Assembly (NCBI GenBank): GCA_022709665.1
Contig: JAKLIJ010000004.1
Location: 1 to 42,934 of the forward strand
DNA length: 42,934 nt
Source: Bacteroidota bacterium
GTDB lineage: Bacteria; Bacteroidota; Bacteroidia; Bacteroidales; VadinHA17
Direction: 5' to 3'
A model generated the notes under the pieces. That model was not told where the DNA came from, ran no database searches, and worked only from the letters and a program-made list of their open reading frames with translations. Each line of letters begins with the position of its first letter. The stretch's first letter is position 1. Shown piece by piece: positions 23,036 through 32,318 of this stretch. The position numbers were made by a program, and so were the translations under genes.

Positions 23036-25282
23036 ATGCATAAAAACAGGAATACCATATTCAGGATCATCCTGGCGGCTTTTCTGCTGACACTGGCAGT
23101 GGTCGTGGTGGCATGCGCCGGAATGACGGACCGGATTAAAAGCAGAAATGAGCTTCTGAACTTCAAAAATGCCACCGCTTCCTCCGTGATGTCTGAAGAC
23201 GGACAGCTTCTCGGGAAGTATTTCTACGAAAACCGGACGAACATCACCTTTGATCAGCTGCCGAAGCATCTTGTTGATGCCCTTATTGCAACAGAAGACG
23301 TCAGGTTCTACGATCATCATGGTACTGATACAAGAAGCTTCCTGAGAGTCCTGTTCAAGTCGATCCTGATGAACGACCGAAGCTCGGGAGGAGGCAGCAC
23401 CATCACCCAGCAGCTGGCCAAAAATATGTTCGGAAGAACGACCAGCGGTTTTCTTCCCATGCTGAGCAATAAGATCAGCGAGCTTATCATGGCCAGGCGC
23501 ATCGAGAAAGTTTACAGCAAGAATGACATACTTACTCTATACCTGAACACTGTTGCCTTTGGTGAAAATGTTTTTGGCATTGAGGCTGCCTCGGCACGAT
23601 TCTTTAATAAAACAACGAGCAACCTCGCCATTGAAGAATCGGCTGTGCTGGTTGGCATGCTTAAGGCCAACACTTACTATAATCCCCGCCGTAATCCTGA
23701 AAATGCAAAGGCAAGAAGGAATGTAGTCCTGGGTCAGATGAAGAAATACAAGTTTCTTGACACAGAAACTGCAGATTCTCTTTCACTGCTGCCGATGGTT
23801 ATCGATTACAGCAGGAAAACACGGTCGGAAGGTATTGCCGATTATTTTCTGGTTCAGGTGAGGAAAGAGGCTGAAGAAGTCCTGAAGGGTTACAACTCTC
23901 CCGATGGCAGCGAATGGGATCTGGAAAGAGATGGCCTTGTAATAGCCACAACACTGAATTATTCCCTTCAGGACTATGCGGTACGCTCATTCAGCGAGCA
24001 CCTTTCCATAATGCAGCGCAGACTGGAGGCTCAATACAAAAGCTCATCCGGGAAGCGGGCTCTGGAACAGGTAGCTTCAAGAGAACTTGCGAGGCTGGGG
24101 CTCGAGCAGAGGGCTTCAGAGATGAGGGTCAGTGAGATTTTCGACTGGAACGGCACTTACTCCGACTCGCTGTCGGTGGCTGACAGTCTTAAGAGGGCGC
24201 TTACCCTTCTCCATGCAGGCCTTCTGGCCATGAACCCTCAGTCGGGCGGTATCAAAGCCTGGGTGGGAGGCATAGATTTCACTACTCAGCCATATGACCA
24301 GGTACTTGCCAGGCGTCAGCTGGCGTCAGTGTTCAAGCCGGTTCTTTACGCCGCAGCCCTTGAGGATGGTTATGAGCCATGCCGTTACCTCGACAACGAT
24401 TCCATAACCCTGTCGGGCTTCGACGACTGGAGTCCCGAAAACTTTGATCATTCATACGGGGGAAAATACTCCCTGTCAGGCGCCCTGGCGCAATCGATGA
24501 ATATACCCACTTTCAGCCTCTTCCTTGAGATAGGATTTGAAAAGGTAAACGAGATGTGGAGAAAAATGCGGTTCTCCTTCGAGCTTGTAAACACTCCTTC
24601 ACTTGCACTCGGGACAGCCGAGGCTAACATCAGGGAGGTTGCAATTGCTTATTCATCATTCGTAAACGGAGGATACAGGTTGGGACCATGGTGCATAAGC
24701 TCGATCAGAACTCACGCAGGAGAAGTAATCTATTCGAGGGAAACCACTGATGAGAAAGTAAGGATAATGACCGAAAGAACCAGCCAGCTTATGTCGGCAA
24801 TGCTTCAGAAGGCTGTCAGGGAAGGAACCGGCGTCTCGATGAGCAGTGTTTATGGCGTTGATTTCCCGCTTGCAGGAAAGACAGGAACATCACAGGACTA
24901 TTCGGATGCCTGGTTTGCAGCTTTTAATCCTGGACTGGTTATAGTTTCGAGGGCCGGGGCATCATCAGGATCTATTCACTTCAACAGCGGATCGAACGGT
25001 TCGGGAAGCGCCCTTGCACTTCCGCTTGTGGCGCTTACACTTAAAAAAGTGAAGCAGAACCGCTCACTCAGGGAGAGCCTTATTATGCCCTTTCCCGAAC
25101 TTCCGCCCGATCTGGCCGGAGCCCTCGATTGCCCCGATTTCAAAGACGATAGTCTTTTTGATATCATAATTGATATCTTTGGGAAGGATGAAAAGGAATA
25201 TGACACGCCAGAACGAAGGGTTCAGAGAAGGGTTAACAGCATCCTCAGGAAAATTTTAAAGAAAAGAAGATATGAAAGATAA
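23036..25282 (+). CDS. Class A penicillin-binding protein (PBP1A/1C-like)
   Basis: This 748-residue inner-membrane enzyme has one N-terminal helix (about 7-27), a GT51 glycosyltransferase domain with EDVRFYDHHG (E87), GGGSTITQQLAKN and RRIEKVYSKNDILTLYLN, and a transpeptidase domain with the serine motif SVFK (S431/K434), SMN (487-489) and KTGTSQDYSDAWF (K615). All catalytic motifs are present, so it should polymerise glycan and cross-link peptides. The middle has an extra helical insert (about 320-365, rich in Arg, Glu, Gln). The C-terminus is a charged basic tail (ERRVQRRVNSILRKILKKRR) that overlaps the next gene by 11 bases. It is probably co-transcribed with its neighbours. Confidence 0.93.
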   Translation: MHKNRNTIFRIILAAFLLTLAVVVVACAGMTDRIKSRNELLNFKNATASSVMSEDGQLLGKYFYENRTNITFDQLPKHLVDALIATEDVRFYDHHGTDTRSFLRVLFKSILMNDRSSGGGSTITQQLAKNMFGRTTSGFLPMLSNKISELIMARRIEKVYSKNDILTLYLNTVAFGENVFGIEAASARFFNKTTSNLAIEESAVLVGMLKANTYYNPRRNPENAKARRNVVLGQMKKYKFLDTETADSLSLLPMVIDYSRKTRSEGIADYFLVQVRKEAEEVLKGYNSPDGSEWDLERDGLVIATTLNYSLQDYAVRSFSEHLSIMQRRLEAQYKSSSGKRALEQVASRELARLGLEQRASEMRVSEIFDWNGTYSDSLSVADSLKRALTLLHAGLLAMNPQSGGIKAWVGGIDFTTQPYDQVLARRQLASVFKPVLYAAALEDGYEPCRYLDNDSITLSGFDDWSPENFDHSYGGKYSLSGALAQSMNIPTFSLFLEIGFEKVNEMWRKMRFSFELVNTPSLALGTAEANIREVAIAYSSFVNGGYRLGPWCISSIRTHAGEVIYSRETTDEKVRIMTERTSQLMSAMLQKAVREGTGVSMSSVYGVDFPLAGKTGTSQDYSDAWFAAFNPGLVIVSRAGASSGSIHFNSGSNGSGSALALPLVALTLKKVKQNRSLRESLIMPFPELPPDLAGALDCPDFKDDSLFDIIIDIFGKDEKEYDTPERRVQRRVNSILRKILKKRRYER

Positions 25283-26558
25283 ACTACCCCATGCATTACT
25301 GGTTGTTTGCGTTATCATATTGATGATCCCCGGCCTTGCATGGTCTCAGGACATGAACTGGACCCATTTCAGGGGCAGTAACCTTAACGGCTTATCATCG
25401 GCCGTAAATATCCCGCCCGACTGGAACGAAGGTAATACCAGATGGAAGACCGAAATACATGGAAACGGCCATTCGTCTCCGGTCGTTTTCGGAAACCAGG
25501 TTTGGATCACCACTGCAACTTCTGACGGCGCTCAGCTTTACGCAGTTTGCGTCGATCTCAGAACCGGCAGAATAATCCATGATGTAAAGGTGTTTGATGT
25601 TGATGACCGCATAAGCAAGCACGGGATCAATACCTTTGCAAGCCCAACCCCATGCATAGAAAACGGATTTGTATATGTTCATTTCGGGAGCCTTGGCACA
25701 GCCTGCCTCAGGACTGCCGACGGATCGGTAGTCTGGAAACGGACCGACCTGAAATGCAATCATGTGCAGGGTCCGGGCTCATCCCCTGTCTTGTATAAAA
25801 ATCTGCTGATTCTGCATTACGAGGGTACCGATGTAAGATTCATTATTGCACTTGACAAGTCGACGGGAAAACAGGTATGGAGAACCGACAGGCCGGAGGA
25901 ACCCTACAGAGCTCTGGCCAACATCGGAAAAAAGGCGTATGTGACGCCGCTTATAATGAATGTTAAGGGAAAAGATCTCCTTATCTCCAACGGATCGGCA
26001 GTGTGCTGTGCCTATGAACCCCTTACAGGCAAAGAGGTCTGGCGGGTTGTCGGAGGAGCAGAGTCGACTGTTCCGATGCCTGTGGCATGGAACGGGAAAG
26101 TCTTCTTTTATACAGGTTCGGTCAACAGTCCCGGCGGTGGAACATACACTGAAATGTTTGCAGTAGATCCTGATGGGAAAGGCGACATCACAGCCACAAA
26201 TATCCTGTGGAAGAAGCGAGATGATCAGGCTCACACACAAATGCTTACACCAGTTGTAAAGGATGGACTGATCTATACTGTAAATACACGGAATTTTATG
26301 ATGTGCATCGATGCAGCAACAGGAAAGGAGCTATGGTCGGAAAGACTCAGGTCCGATCACAATGCCTCACCGGTCATTGCTGATGATATTGTCTGGTTCT
26401 TTTCAGTGAAGGGAGACGTGACAGCAACGCGGACCGGCCGCAAACCGGATATTGTATCGCGAATTCAGATGGATTCGGGGATTTGGGGCACTCCGGCATT
26501 TATTGGCAAGTCGGTGATAGTCAGGACTGAAAAGTACATCTGCAGGATAGAGAAATAG
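25272..26558 (+). CDS. Secreted PQQ-type beta-propeller protein
   Basis: This 428-residue protein starts inside the PBP gene and has a signal peptide ending LAWSQ. It begins the mature part WTHFRGSNLNGLSS, a pattern of PQQ-like (pyrroloquinoline-quinone-type) repeat proteins, and then shows blades such as SPVVFGNQVWITTATSDGAQLYAVCVDLRTG, ALDKSTGKQVWRTDRP, AYEPLTGKEVWRVVGG, CIDAATGKELWSERL and ASPVIADDIVWFFSVKGD. About seven blades fit the length. It is related to outer-membrane-protein-assembly-type and quinoprotein propellers, but has no haem or catalytic motifs, so a binding or scaffold role is more likely than dehydrogenase activity. It follows a murein synthase, which may hint at an envelope role, though this is inference only. 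Confidence 0.82.
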   Translation: MKDKLPHALLVVCVIILMIPGLAWSQDMNWTHFRGSNLNGLSSAVNIPPDWNEGNTRWKTEIHGNGHSSPVVFGNQVWITTATSDGAQLYAVCVDLRTGRIIHDVKVFDVDDRISKHGINTFASPTPCIENGFVYVHFGSLGTACLRTADGSVVWKRTDLKCNHVQGPGSSPVLYKNLLILHYEGTDVRFIIALDKSTGKQVWRTDRPEEPYRALANIGKKAYVTPLIMNVKGKDLLISNGSAVCCAYEPLTGKEVWRVVGGAESTVPMPVAWNGKVFFYTGSVNSPGGGTYTEMFAVDPDGKGDITATNILWKKRDDQAHTQMLTPVVKDGLIYTVNTRNFMMCIDAATGKELWSERLRSDHNASPVIADDIVWFFSVKGDVTATRTGRKPDIVSRIQMDSGIWGTPAFIGKSVIVRTEKYICRIEK

Positions 26559-26582
26559 TATTAATCCGGAAAAATCCAAGGC

Positions 26583-28253
26583 GTGGAATGGTTTGGTGAA
26601 CTGCTCTGGAATGATTCGGTTGCTCATACCATCATTCTTTACAGCATAGTGATTGCCGCAGGAGTGTTCCTGGGTAAGCTCAGGATACTGGGAATATCAC
26701 TGGGCATCACCTTCGTGCTGTTCGCCGGGATACTTATGGGCCACCTTGGATTCACAGCAAATCACCTGGTTATCGAATTCGTCAGGGATTTCGGCCTGAT
26801 ACTGTTTGTTTTCTCCATTGGCCTTCAGGTCGGTCCCGGCTTTTTTTCCTCATTCAGAAAAGGAGGACTTACACTCAATCTTCTGGCTACAGCTATTGTC
26901 ATTCTCGGTGTTCTCACCACTCTTGGCATACATTTTCTTACAGGCACACCGGTTCCCGAACTTGTAGGAGTGATGTCGGGCGCGGTCACCAATACACCCG
27001 GACTGGGAGCTGCCCAGAATGCGCTTGCGCAGGTGTTATCGGGAACTGAAGGAACTGTGATCCCCGATATAGGCCTCGGGTATGCAGTGGCTTATCCCTT
27101 CGGAGTGTTAGGGATTATACTCACAATGATATTTATCAGAAAGGCGCTTGGAATCGATACCAAACAGGAACTTGAAGTTCTGGAAAACGAACTGCACCCT
27201 GCTGATTCCCTGCCGGAAAAGCTAAATATACTTGTAACAAATCCCCTGATCTTCAATAAATCTGTCCCGGAGGTTGCCAGGATTATGGGCGAAGGTGTGG
27301 TTATCTCCAGAGTGCTTCACAGGGGGAGTCTTTTTTCAGCTGCTTCGGACACTGTCATCCATGAGGGAGATATAATCCTGGTGGTTACAAGCAAGGGTAT
27401 GGCCGGCGAGGTCCTCAGGCTTACTGGTTCGCTCAGTGAGATGGATCTGTCGACCAGGTCGGGCGACCTGGTATCACGGAGGCTTCTGGTTACCAACAGG
27501 GCTGTGACAGGGAAAAGCCTTGGATCGCTTAAACTGAGAACAAGGTTCAGCATTAACATCACAAGAATATACAGATCAGGGATGGAATTCATTCCCAATC
27601 CCGGAATAGAGCTGCAGATGGGTGACAGGCTTACTGTTGTGGGCGATGAGAAGTCGATTGCAAGAGTGACCGAAGAGATTGGCAATTCCATGAAACGACT
27701 GGAGGAGCCGAACATAATTCCCATTTTTGTAGGGATACTCCTGGGAGTTGTACTGGGAAGCATTCCCTTCAACATACCCGGATTGGCTCATCCTCTCAGG
27801 CTTGGGCTTGCCGGAGGTCCGCTTATAATTGCAATACTTCTCAGCAGGTACGGGCATAAGTTCTCGCTGGTTTCTTATACCACTGCAAGCGCAAACCTGA
27901 TGCTTCGCGAGATCGGCATAGTTTTGTTCCTTGCAAGCGTAGGGATACGATCGGGTGAGAATTTTATCCCCACGCTGGTTTCGGGCGACGGCCTGATCTG
28001 GATGTGTTATGGAGCTCTGATAACTGTTCTGCCATTGCTGCTTACAGGATTATTTGCAAGGATCTCATTGAAAAGGAATTATTTCGAGATCTGCGGCCTG
28101 CTTTCGGGCAGCATGACTGATCCGCCCGCCCTTGCTTTCGCAAATGGAATCGCTTCCTCGGAAGCTCCCTCGGTAGCTTATGCCACTGTCTATCCTCTCG
28201 TGATGTTCCTCAGGATATTCATGGCACAACTACTTATCCTGCTCTTCGTATAA
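26583..28253 (+). CDS. AspT/YidE/YbjL-family transporter with two TrkA-C domains
   Basis: This 556-residue inner-membrane protein has two five- to six-helix halves (about 10-190 and 375-556) around two RCK_C/TrkA-C domains (about 215-272 and 295-358). Each half carries a matching signature, SGAVTNTPGLGAAQ (132-145) and SGSMTDPPALAFA in the second half, indicating internal duplication. This is the arrangement of AspT-like exchangers and the YidE/YbjL group. AspT exchanges aspartate and alanine; the substrate here is unknown. The start is GTG at 26583, because no ATG occurs before the first helix. It follows the propeller gene after 24 bases and may be the last gene of a run beginning at 21977. 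A plausible hairpin terminator follows. Confidence 0.87.
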   Translation: MEWFGELLWNDSVAHTIILYSIVIAAGVFLGKLRILGISLGITFVLFAGILMGHLGFTANHLVIEFVRDFGLILFVFSIGLQVGPGFFSSFRKGGLTLNLLATAIVILGVLTTLGIHFLTGTPVPELVGVMSGAVTNTPGLGAAQNALAQVLSGTEGTVIPDIGLGYAVAYPFGVLGIILTMIFIRKALGIDTKQELEVLENELHPADSLPEKLNILVTNPLIFNKSVPEVARIMGEGVVISRVLHRGSLFSAASDTVIHEGDIILVVTSKGMAGEVLRLTGSLSEMDLSTRSGDLVSRRLLVTNRAVTGKSLGSLKLRTRFSINITRIYRSGMEFIPNPGIELQMGDRLTVVGDEKSIARVTEEIGNSMKRLEEPNIIPIFVGILLGVVLGSIPFNIPGLAHPLRLGLAGGPLIIAILLSRYGHKFSLVSYTTASANLMLREIGIVLFLASVGIRSGENFIPTLVSGDGLIWMCYGALITVLPLLLTGLFARISLKRNYFEICGLLSGSMTDPPALAFANGIASSEAPSVAYATVYPLVMFLRIFMAQLLILLFV

Positions 28254-28258
28254 ACTAA

Positions 28259-28282
28259 ACCGGGGAACCGGTCACCCCCGGT
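28259..28282. terminator. GC hairpin between convergent genes
   Basis: ACCGGGG (28259-28265) pairs with CCCCGGT (28276-28282). A T-rich stretch (TTTAATTTTT) starts about eight bases later. It could stop the plus-strand run at 26583-28253. Confidence 0.55.
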
Positions 28283-28299
28283 CAGCACTTTAATTTTTC

Positions 28300-29616
28300 T
28301 CAGATCCCGCTCAGCTGAACCCCTTCAAACCTCAGCGAAGGAATCCTGATGGAATCGTCTTCCCTGATGTCACTGCCCATCTCCTTCAGATTGAACCAGA
28401 ACTGGGTCATGTTGCCGGTAATGTTCATTTCGTTTACGGGATAAACGATCTGACCATTTTCAATATAGAATCCCTCTATGCCATAGGAGAAATCACCCGT
28501 AGAGCCATTGCAGTTGCCCCCGATAAAGCCTGTTATCAGCACTCCATTTTTCATAAAAGCAATCAGTTCATCGAGATTCCTTGTTCCGGTTTCGAATACT
28601 ACATTTGAACTGCTTCCGGAGGTGGGTTTCATCCCAAGCTTCTTTCCGTAATAAGTATCAATGTAATAATCCTTTAATACACCTTTTTCAATAATGGGGC
28701 GCTTTACTGCCTTCAGTCCTTCATTATCGAAAAGCCGTGAACCCGGCGCGGATGGGATATGGGGATCGTCAATCGCTGTAAAAACCTCCGATGCAACAGG
28801 TAAGCCCTGTTTGCCAATCAGAAATGATTGCTTCTGGTAAATACTCGATCCTGTCATGGAATCGTAAAGAGGCGAAAGAAGGTTAGCCGCAACCCTGTTT
28901 TCAACTATCACGGAGTACTTTCCTGAAGCGATTTTTTTCGGATTGATTTTTCTGGATGTCCTCTCAAGGGCTTTCGTCCCGATCCCCGAAGTTTTAAGTT
29001 TGTCAAAAAACAGCGAGCTTTCGACCCAGTAATCGTTCGGGCGCCCGGTTTCGGTCTTCATGGAGACAGTTACATAAATCCCGGTATTTGTATTTCCGGA
29101 TTCACCTTTGAAACCATTACTGGCTACCATTACCGAGTTGGATATACTGTCGAAATAATAGGAACTGACTGATAGTATCCGGTCATCTTTCTGGTAAGCT
29201 TCATTGAGAGCATTGGTTGCCAGATCGATTTTGGTTTTGGCATCAACTGAGTCCATCCCGGAATCGAATATTTTAAGATCCTGACCGCCACCCTGGTAAT
29301 ACAATTCAGGATCGGGAAGCGAACGAAATTCATCTTCAGCCAGATACCTGGTTGCATTGATTGCTTCTTCAACAAATTTATAAAGCTCTGCTTCTTTCAT
29401 TCTGTTTGTCGAGTGCGAAGAATACCTGTTGTCGACATAAAGACTGATTGACAGACCGCTCCGGTTTGATTCTTTAAGGCTGTCGATCTTCTGATCCCTT
29501 ATCTCAATATTGTTACTCCGGTTATCATAGATTTCGACGAAAACTTCTTTGGCTCCATTCTTTAGTGCATGAGCCACAACAAGATCGGCCAGTTTATATT
29601 TTTCATTTGTATTCAT
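28300..29616 (-). CDS. PmbA/TldE-like protein, partner of the adjacent TldD
   Basis: This 438-residue protein has the TldE/PmbA pattern: N-terminal ADLVVAHALKNGAKEVFVEIYD, NIEIRDQKIDSLKESNRSGLSISLYVDNRYSS, and C-terminal FETGTRNLDELIAFMKNGVLITGFIGGNCNGSTGDFSYGIEGFYIENGQIVYPVNEMNITGN. No HExxxH motif is seen, as usual for the non-catalytic partner. The ATG at 29616 fits the family's usual beginning; a GTG at 29643 would add nine residues. The gene lies a few tens of bases after the TldD stop on the same strand, so they form an operon. TldD/TldE is a metallopeptidase complex that trims peptides, such as microcin or antitoxin leaders. Unlike TldD, it has no export signal. Confidence 0.87.
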   Translation of the reverse strand: MNTNEKYKLADLVVAHALKNGAKEVFVEIYDNRSNNIEIRDQKIDSLKESNRSGLSISLYVDNRYSSHSTNRMKEAELYKFVEEAINATRYLAEDEFRSLPDPELYYQGGGQDLKIFDSGMDSVDAKTKIDLATNALNEAYQKDDRILSVSSYYFDSISNSVMVASNGFKGESGNTNTGIYVTVSMKTETGRPNDYWVESSLFFDKLKTSGIGTKALERTSRKINPKKIASGKYSVIVENRVAANLLSPLYDSMTGSSIYQKQSFLIGKQGLPVASEVFTAIDDPHIPSAPGSRLFDNEGLKAVKRPIIEKGVLKDYYIDTYYGKKLGMKPTSGSSSNVVFETGTRNLDELIAFMKNGVLITGFIGGNCNGSTGDFSYGIEGFYIENGQIVYPVNEMNITGNMTQFWFNLKEMGSDIREDDSIRIPSLRFEGVQLSGI

Positions 29617-29649
29617 GATATAAGTCTTTTCAGATTTTTGCACTATGGT

Positions 29650-31164
29650 TCAACCTACGGTAAGTTTTCTGATCTTAACGGTGGGTAATCCCATTGAGTT
29701 TGGGGCTCCCTGACCATCTTTGCCGCAGGTCCAGCTTCCGTCACTTATTGTTTTATCGTCACCTGCCATTACAATATCCGCAAGGGCCTGGGGTCCGTTT
29801 CCGATAATATTGAAATCCTTTATGGGTTTTGTGAGTCTTCCGTTCTCGATAATGTATCCGAATTTGACAAAGAATGTAAAGTCTCCCTGGCCTATATTTA
29901 CTTCACCATTGCTGAAACTATCAACATATACTCCGTTCTTTACGCTCGAAATAATTTCGTCTCTCTTATGGGGGCCATTCTCCATATATGTGCATCTCAT
30001 TCGTGGTATCGGAATATTGCGAAAATCCTGTCTTCTCCCGTTCCCTGTCGGATTGACTTTATAGTATTTTGCGCTTATCCTGTCATGAAGGTAACTCGAA
30101 AGTACTCCGTTGTTTACAATTACGGTTCTCTCCGAAGGATTCCCCTCATCGTCGATATTTATTGCACCCCGCTTGCCAGGAAGGGTTCCGTCATCAACAA
30201 TGGTGACAAAGTCCTCTGCAATTTTTTTACCCATCCTGTCAGCAAAAATAGATGTGTTCTTCCTGTTAAAATCTGCTTCAAAAGCATGACCTATAGCTTC
30301 ATGGAGAAGAATCCCCGATTCTCCGGCACTCATAACCACTTCCATTTCACCTGATTCCGGTTTGCCTGCTGTGAACAGTATTGATGTTTTTGCCACGGCC
30401 TCTTTTGAGAGCTCATCAATTAATTCATTTGTAAGAAATTCAAATCCCGTCCTGTATGAGCGGTTTACCATAAAGTTTTCGATCCTGCCGTTTTCTTCCA
30501 TAATGCATATTCCTGCCAGTGTGATCATCGGACGATAATCCCAGGAAAGAAGTCCTTCCGAATTATAAAACAGGATATATGATGTGGAGTCCATCAGATA
30601 AACATTGACTTTTGAAACACGCTTATCTGCGTCGAACATATTATCATTCATTCGCTGCATGAAAGGAATTTTATCCTTAATTGAAGTATCCTCCCATGAG
30701 GTTTTGACAGAATAGTAGCTTGGGGGCTGATATTCGGAAATGTTCACCGGTGAATATTTCCCGGGGCTGTCAGCAATGTTTGCCGCGGTTTTGGCAGCTT
30801 TCAGCATTGCTTCCAGTGAAAGGTCTTCAGAATAGGCATATCCTGTCTGGTCACCTTTCAGCACCCTGATGCCGACCCCGGAAATGATATTCGAGTAGGC
30901 ACTGTTGACTTTTCGATCCTCAAGGGCGCTTGTATTGCTCAGTGTATGTTCAAAAAAGAGGTCAGCATAGTCTGCCCCTTTTTCCATAGCTGCGGAAATG
31001 ACTTTCTGCAGGGTTCCCCTGGTAACCTCAAAATGATTGAGATAGCTTTCAGCATCCGCCGACAGCCTGACCGTCTTGCACGAATTCAGGAAAGGTGGAA
31101 TGATGAGAGAACCCGCCGCAGTGATCCCGCTGATCCTGATGAAGTCACGGCGTTTTAATTGCAT
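29650..31164 (-). CDS. TldD-like metalloprotease with a Tat-type signal
   Basis: This 504-residue protein has the family zinc motif LLHEAIGHAFEAD (H288, E289, H293) and the TldD C-terminal segment GEVNIGQGDFTFFVKFGYIIENGRLTKPIKDFNIIGNGP. Its first 30 residues are an apparent twin-arginine signal, KRRDFIRISG, then a hydrophobic stretch and FLNSC, a lipobox-like end. E. coli TldD is cytoplasmic, so export here would be a difference. The motif is intact. It is the first gene of a two-gene operon with the PmbA/TldE partner. The start at 31164 directly precedes the Tat signal. It is divergent from the epimerase gene. Confidence 0.88.
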   Translation of the reverse strand: MQLKRRDFIRISGITAAGSLIIPPFLNSCKTVRLSADAESYLNHFEVTRGTLQKVISAAMEKGADYADLFFEHTLSNTSALEDRKVNSAYSNIISGVGIRVLKGDQTGYAYSEDLSLEAMLKAAKTAANIADSPGKYSPVNISEYQPPSYYSVKTSWEDTSIKDKIPFMQRMNDNMFDADKRVSKVNVYLMDSTSYILFYNSEGLLSWDYRPMITLAGICIMEENGRIENFMVNRSYRTGFEFLTNELIDELSKEAVAKTSILFTAGKPESGEMEVVMSAGESGILLHEAIGHAFEADFNRKNTSIFADRMGKKIAEDFVTIVDDGTLPGKRGAINIDDEGNPSERTVIVNNGVLSSYLHDRISAKYYKVNPTGNGRRQDFRNIPIPRMRCTYMENGPHKRDEIISSVKNGVYVDSFSNGEVNIGQGDFTFFVKFGYIIENGRLTKPIKDFNIIGNGPQALADIVMAGDDKTISDGSWTCGKDGQGAPNSMGLPTVKIRKLTVG

Positions 31165-31289
31165 AATGAATAGAGTTTTTTATAGTCAAATTTAAGTTAA
31201 TTACGTGGGATTTTCCCCAACGATCCTAAGGAAACTATACCCAACAGACGGCTTATTTCTCAAAAGGATGCAAAACCGCCGGATTTTTT

Positions 31290-31297
31290 TACATTTG
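31290..31297 (+). promoter_or_regulatory. TAnnTTTG -7 element before the epimerase gene
   Basis: TACATTTG matches the Bacteroidota -7 consensus exactly and lies 39 bases before the ATG at 31337. No clear -33 TTTG is seen. It argues that the open frame reaching back to 31205 is not translated. Confidence 0.5.
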
Positions 31298-31336
31298 CAT
31301 CCTGCCGGGCGAAATCCGGAATTTCAGGTAATTCAC

Positions 31337-32293
31337 ATGAAAGTACTTATCACCGGATCTTCCGGTTCCATTGGAAGCGCAGTGGCTTCAAGCCTGGCTT
31401 CAAAAAAGATACCAGTAGTCGGACTCGACATAAGGGATTTGCCCGGTCTTGCCGGTAACGAATATTATACATTTCATAACTGCAGCATAACAGAGAAGGA
31501 GAAGCTCGGGAGTATCTTCATGGAGGAGCGGCCGACTCATGTAATTCATCTTGCGAGCACATTTCACAAGATTCGCGACCGGCAGCTTGAATATGATATT
31601 GATGTTGGAGGATCGGCCAATATACTCGACCTGTGCAACAGAACCCCCTCGGTGGTACAGCTTGTTTTTTCAAGCTCTGCCACTATCTACGGTGCACACA
31701 GGGATAATCCCGAATGGATAAGTGAAACAGATCCGGTCAGGCCGGGGAAATATGTTTACGGTTTGAACAAGAAGCATATCGAGGATATGTTCCTGAATTC
31801 ACCGGTGAGGGAAGACCTTAACAGGGTGCTTTGCCGTATCTGCACCGTTATAGGCCCGACTTACAACAAACCAAAAACGATTGTCTCGATGCTCCTGAAG
31901 ATAGGATGGCTGCCATCCTTTACCAGAAAAAACAGGGTCCAGTTTATTCATACCGACGACGTTTCGGAATTGATCTATCAAATAATCAATGACAATGAAA
32001 TTAAAGGCGTCTATAACCTTGCTCCCGACAGCTGTTCTCCAATCGACGGGCTTGTGCCTGGAAAGAAATTCATATGGATACCACTGGGGCTGGTAAAAAC
32101 TGTTATTTCCATCCTTTGGCCTTTGAAACTTCTGAACCTTGAGCCGGCCGGAGTCAATGCAAGCGTATATCCTATAGTAATAGATCCGGGAAAGATCAAG
32201 TCGAGATACAATTACACTTTCAGGTATTCCTCAAGCGAAGCTTTTGAGGATGTCAAAAAGAGAAATATGATACCGGCTGACGCCAAGTTCTAG
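31337..32293 (+). CDS. NAD(P)-dependent epimerase/dehydratase (extended SDR)
   Basis: This 318-residue cytoplasmic enzyme opens with the Rossmann motif MKVLITGSSGSIGSAVASSLASK (GxxGxxG) and has HVIHLAS, VFSSSATIYG and the YGLNK (YxxxK) catalytic pair near residue 140, which suits sugar-nucleotide epimerases and dehydratases. The second half is a smaller substrate domain. The frame is open back to 31205, but the ATG at 31337 is preferred because it begins directly with the Rossmann strand and has a -7 element at a suitable distance. The substrate is not identifiable. A 10-bp inverted repeat spans its stop codon. Confidence 0.85.
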   Translation: MKVLITGSSGSIGSAVASSLASKKIPVVGLDIRDLPGLAGNEYYTFHNCSITEKEKLGSIFMEERPTHVIHLASTFHKIRDRQLEYDIDVGGSANILDLCNRTPSVVQLVFSSSATIYGAHRDNPEWISETDPVRPGKYVYGLNKKHIEDMFLNSPVREDLNRVLCRICTVIGPTYNKPKTIVSMLLKIGWLPSFTRKNRVQFIHTDDVSELIYQIINDNEIKGVYNLAPDSCSPIDGLVPGKKFIWIPLGLVKTVISILWPLKLLNLEPAGVNASVYPIVIDPGKIKSRYNYTFRYSSSEAFEDVKKRNMIPADAKF

Positions 32294-32301
32294 CCGGTAT
32301 C
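32269..32301. terminator. Perfect 10-bp inverted repeat across the epimerase stop codon
   Basis: GATACCGGCT (32269-32278) and AGCCGGTATC (32292-32301) are exact complements with a 13-base loop containing the stop codon. It lies just before the convergent GH2 gene end (32319) and has no clean T-run, so it may act as a bidirectional barrier or mRNA 3' end. Confidence 0.55.
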
Positions 32302-32318
32302 ATTCGGATATACTCCGC

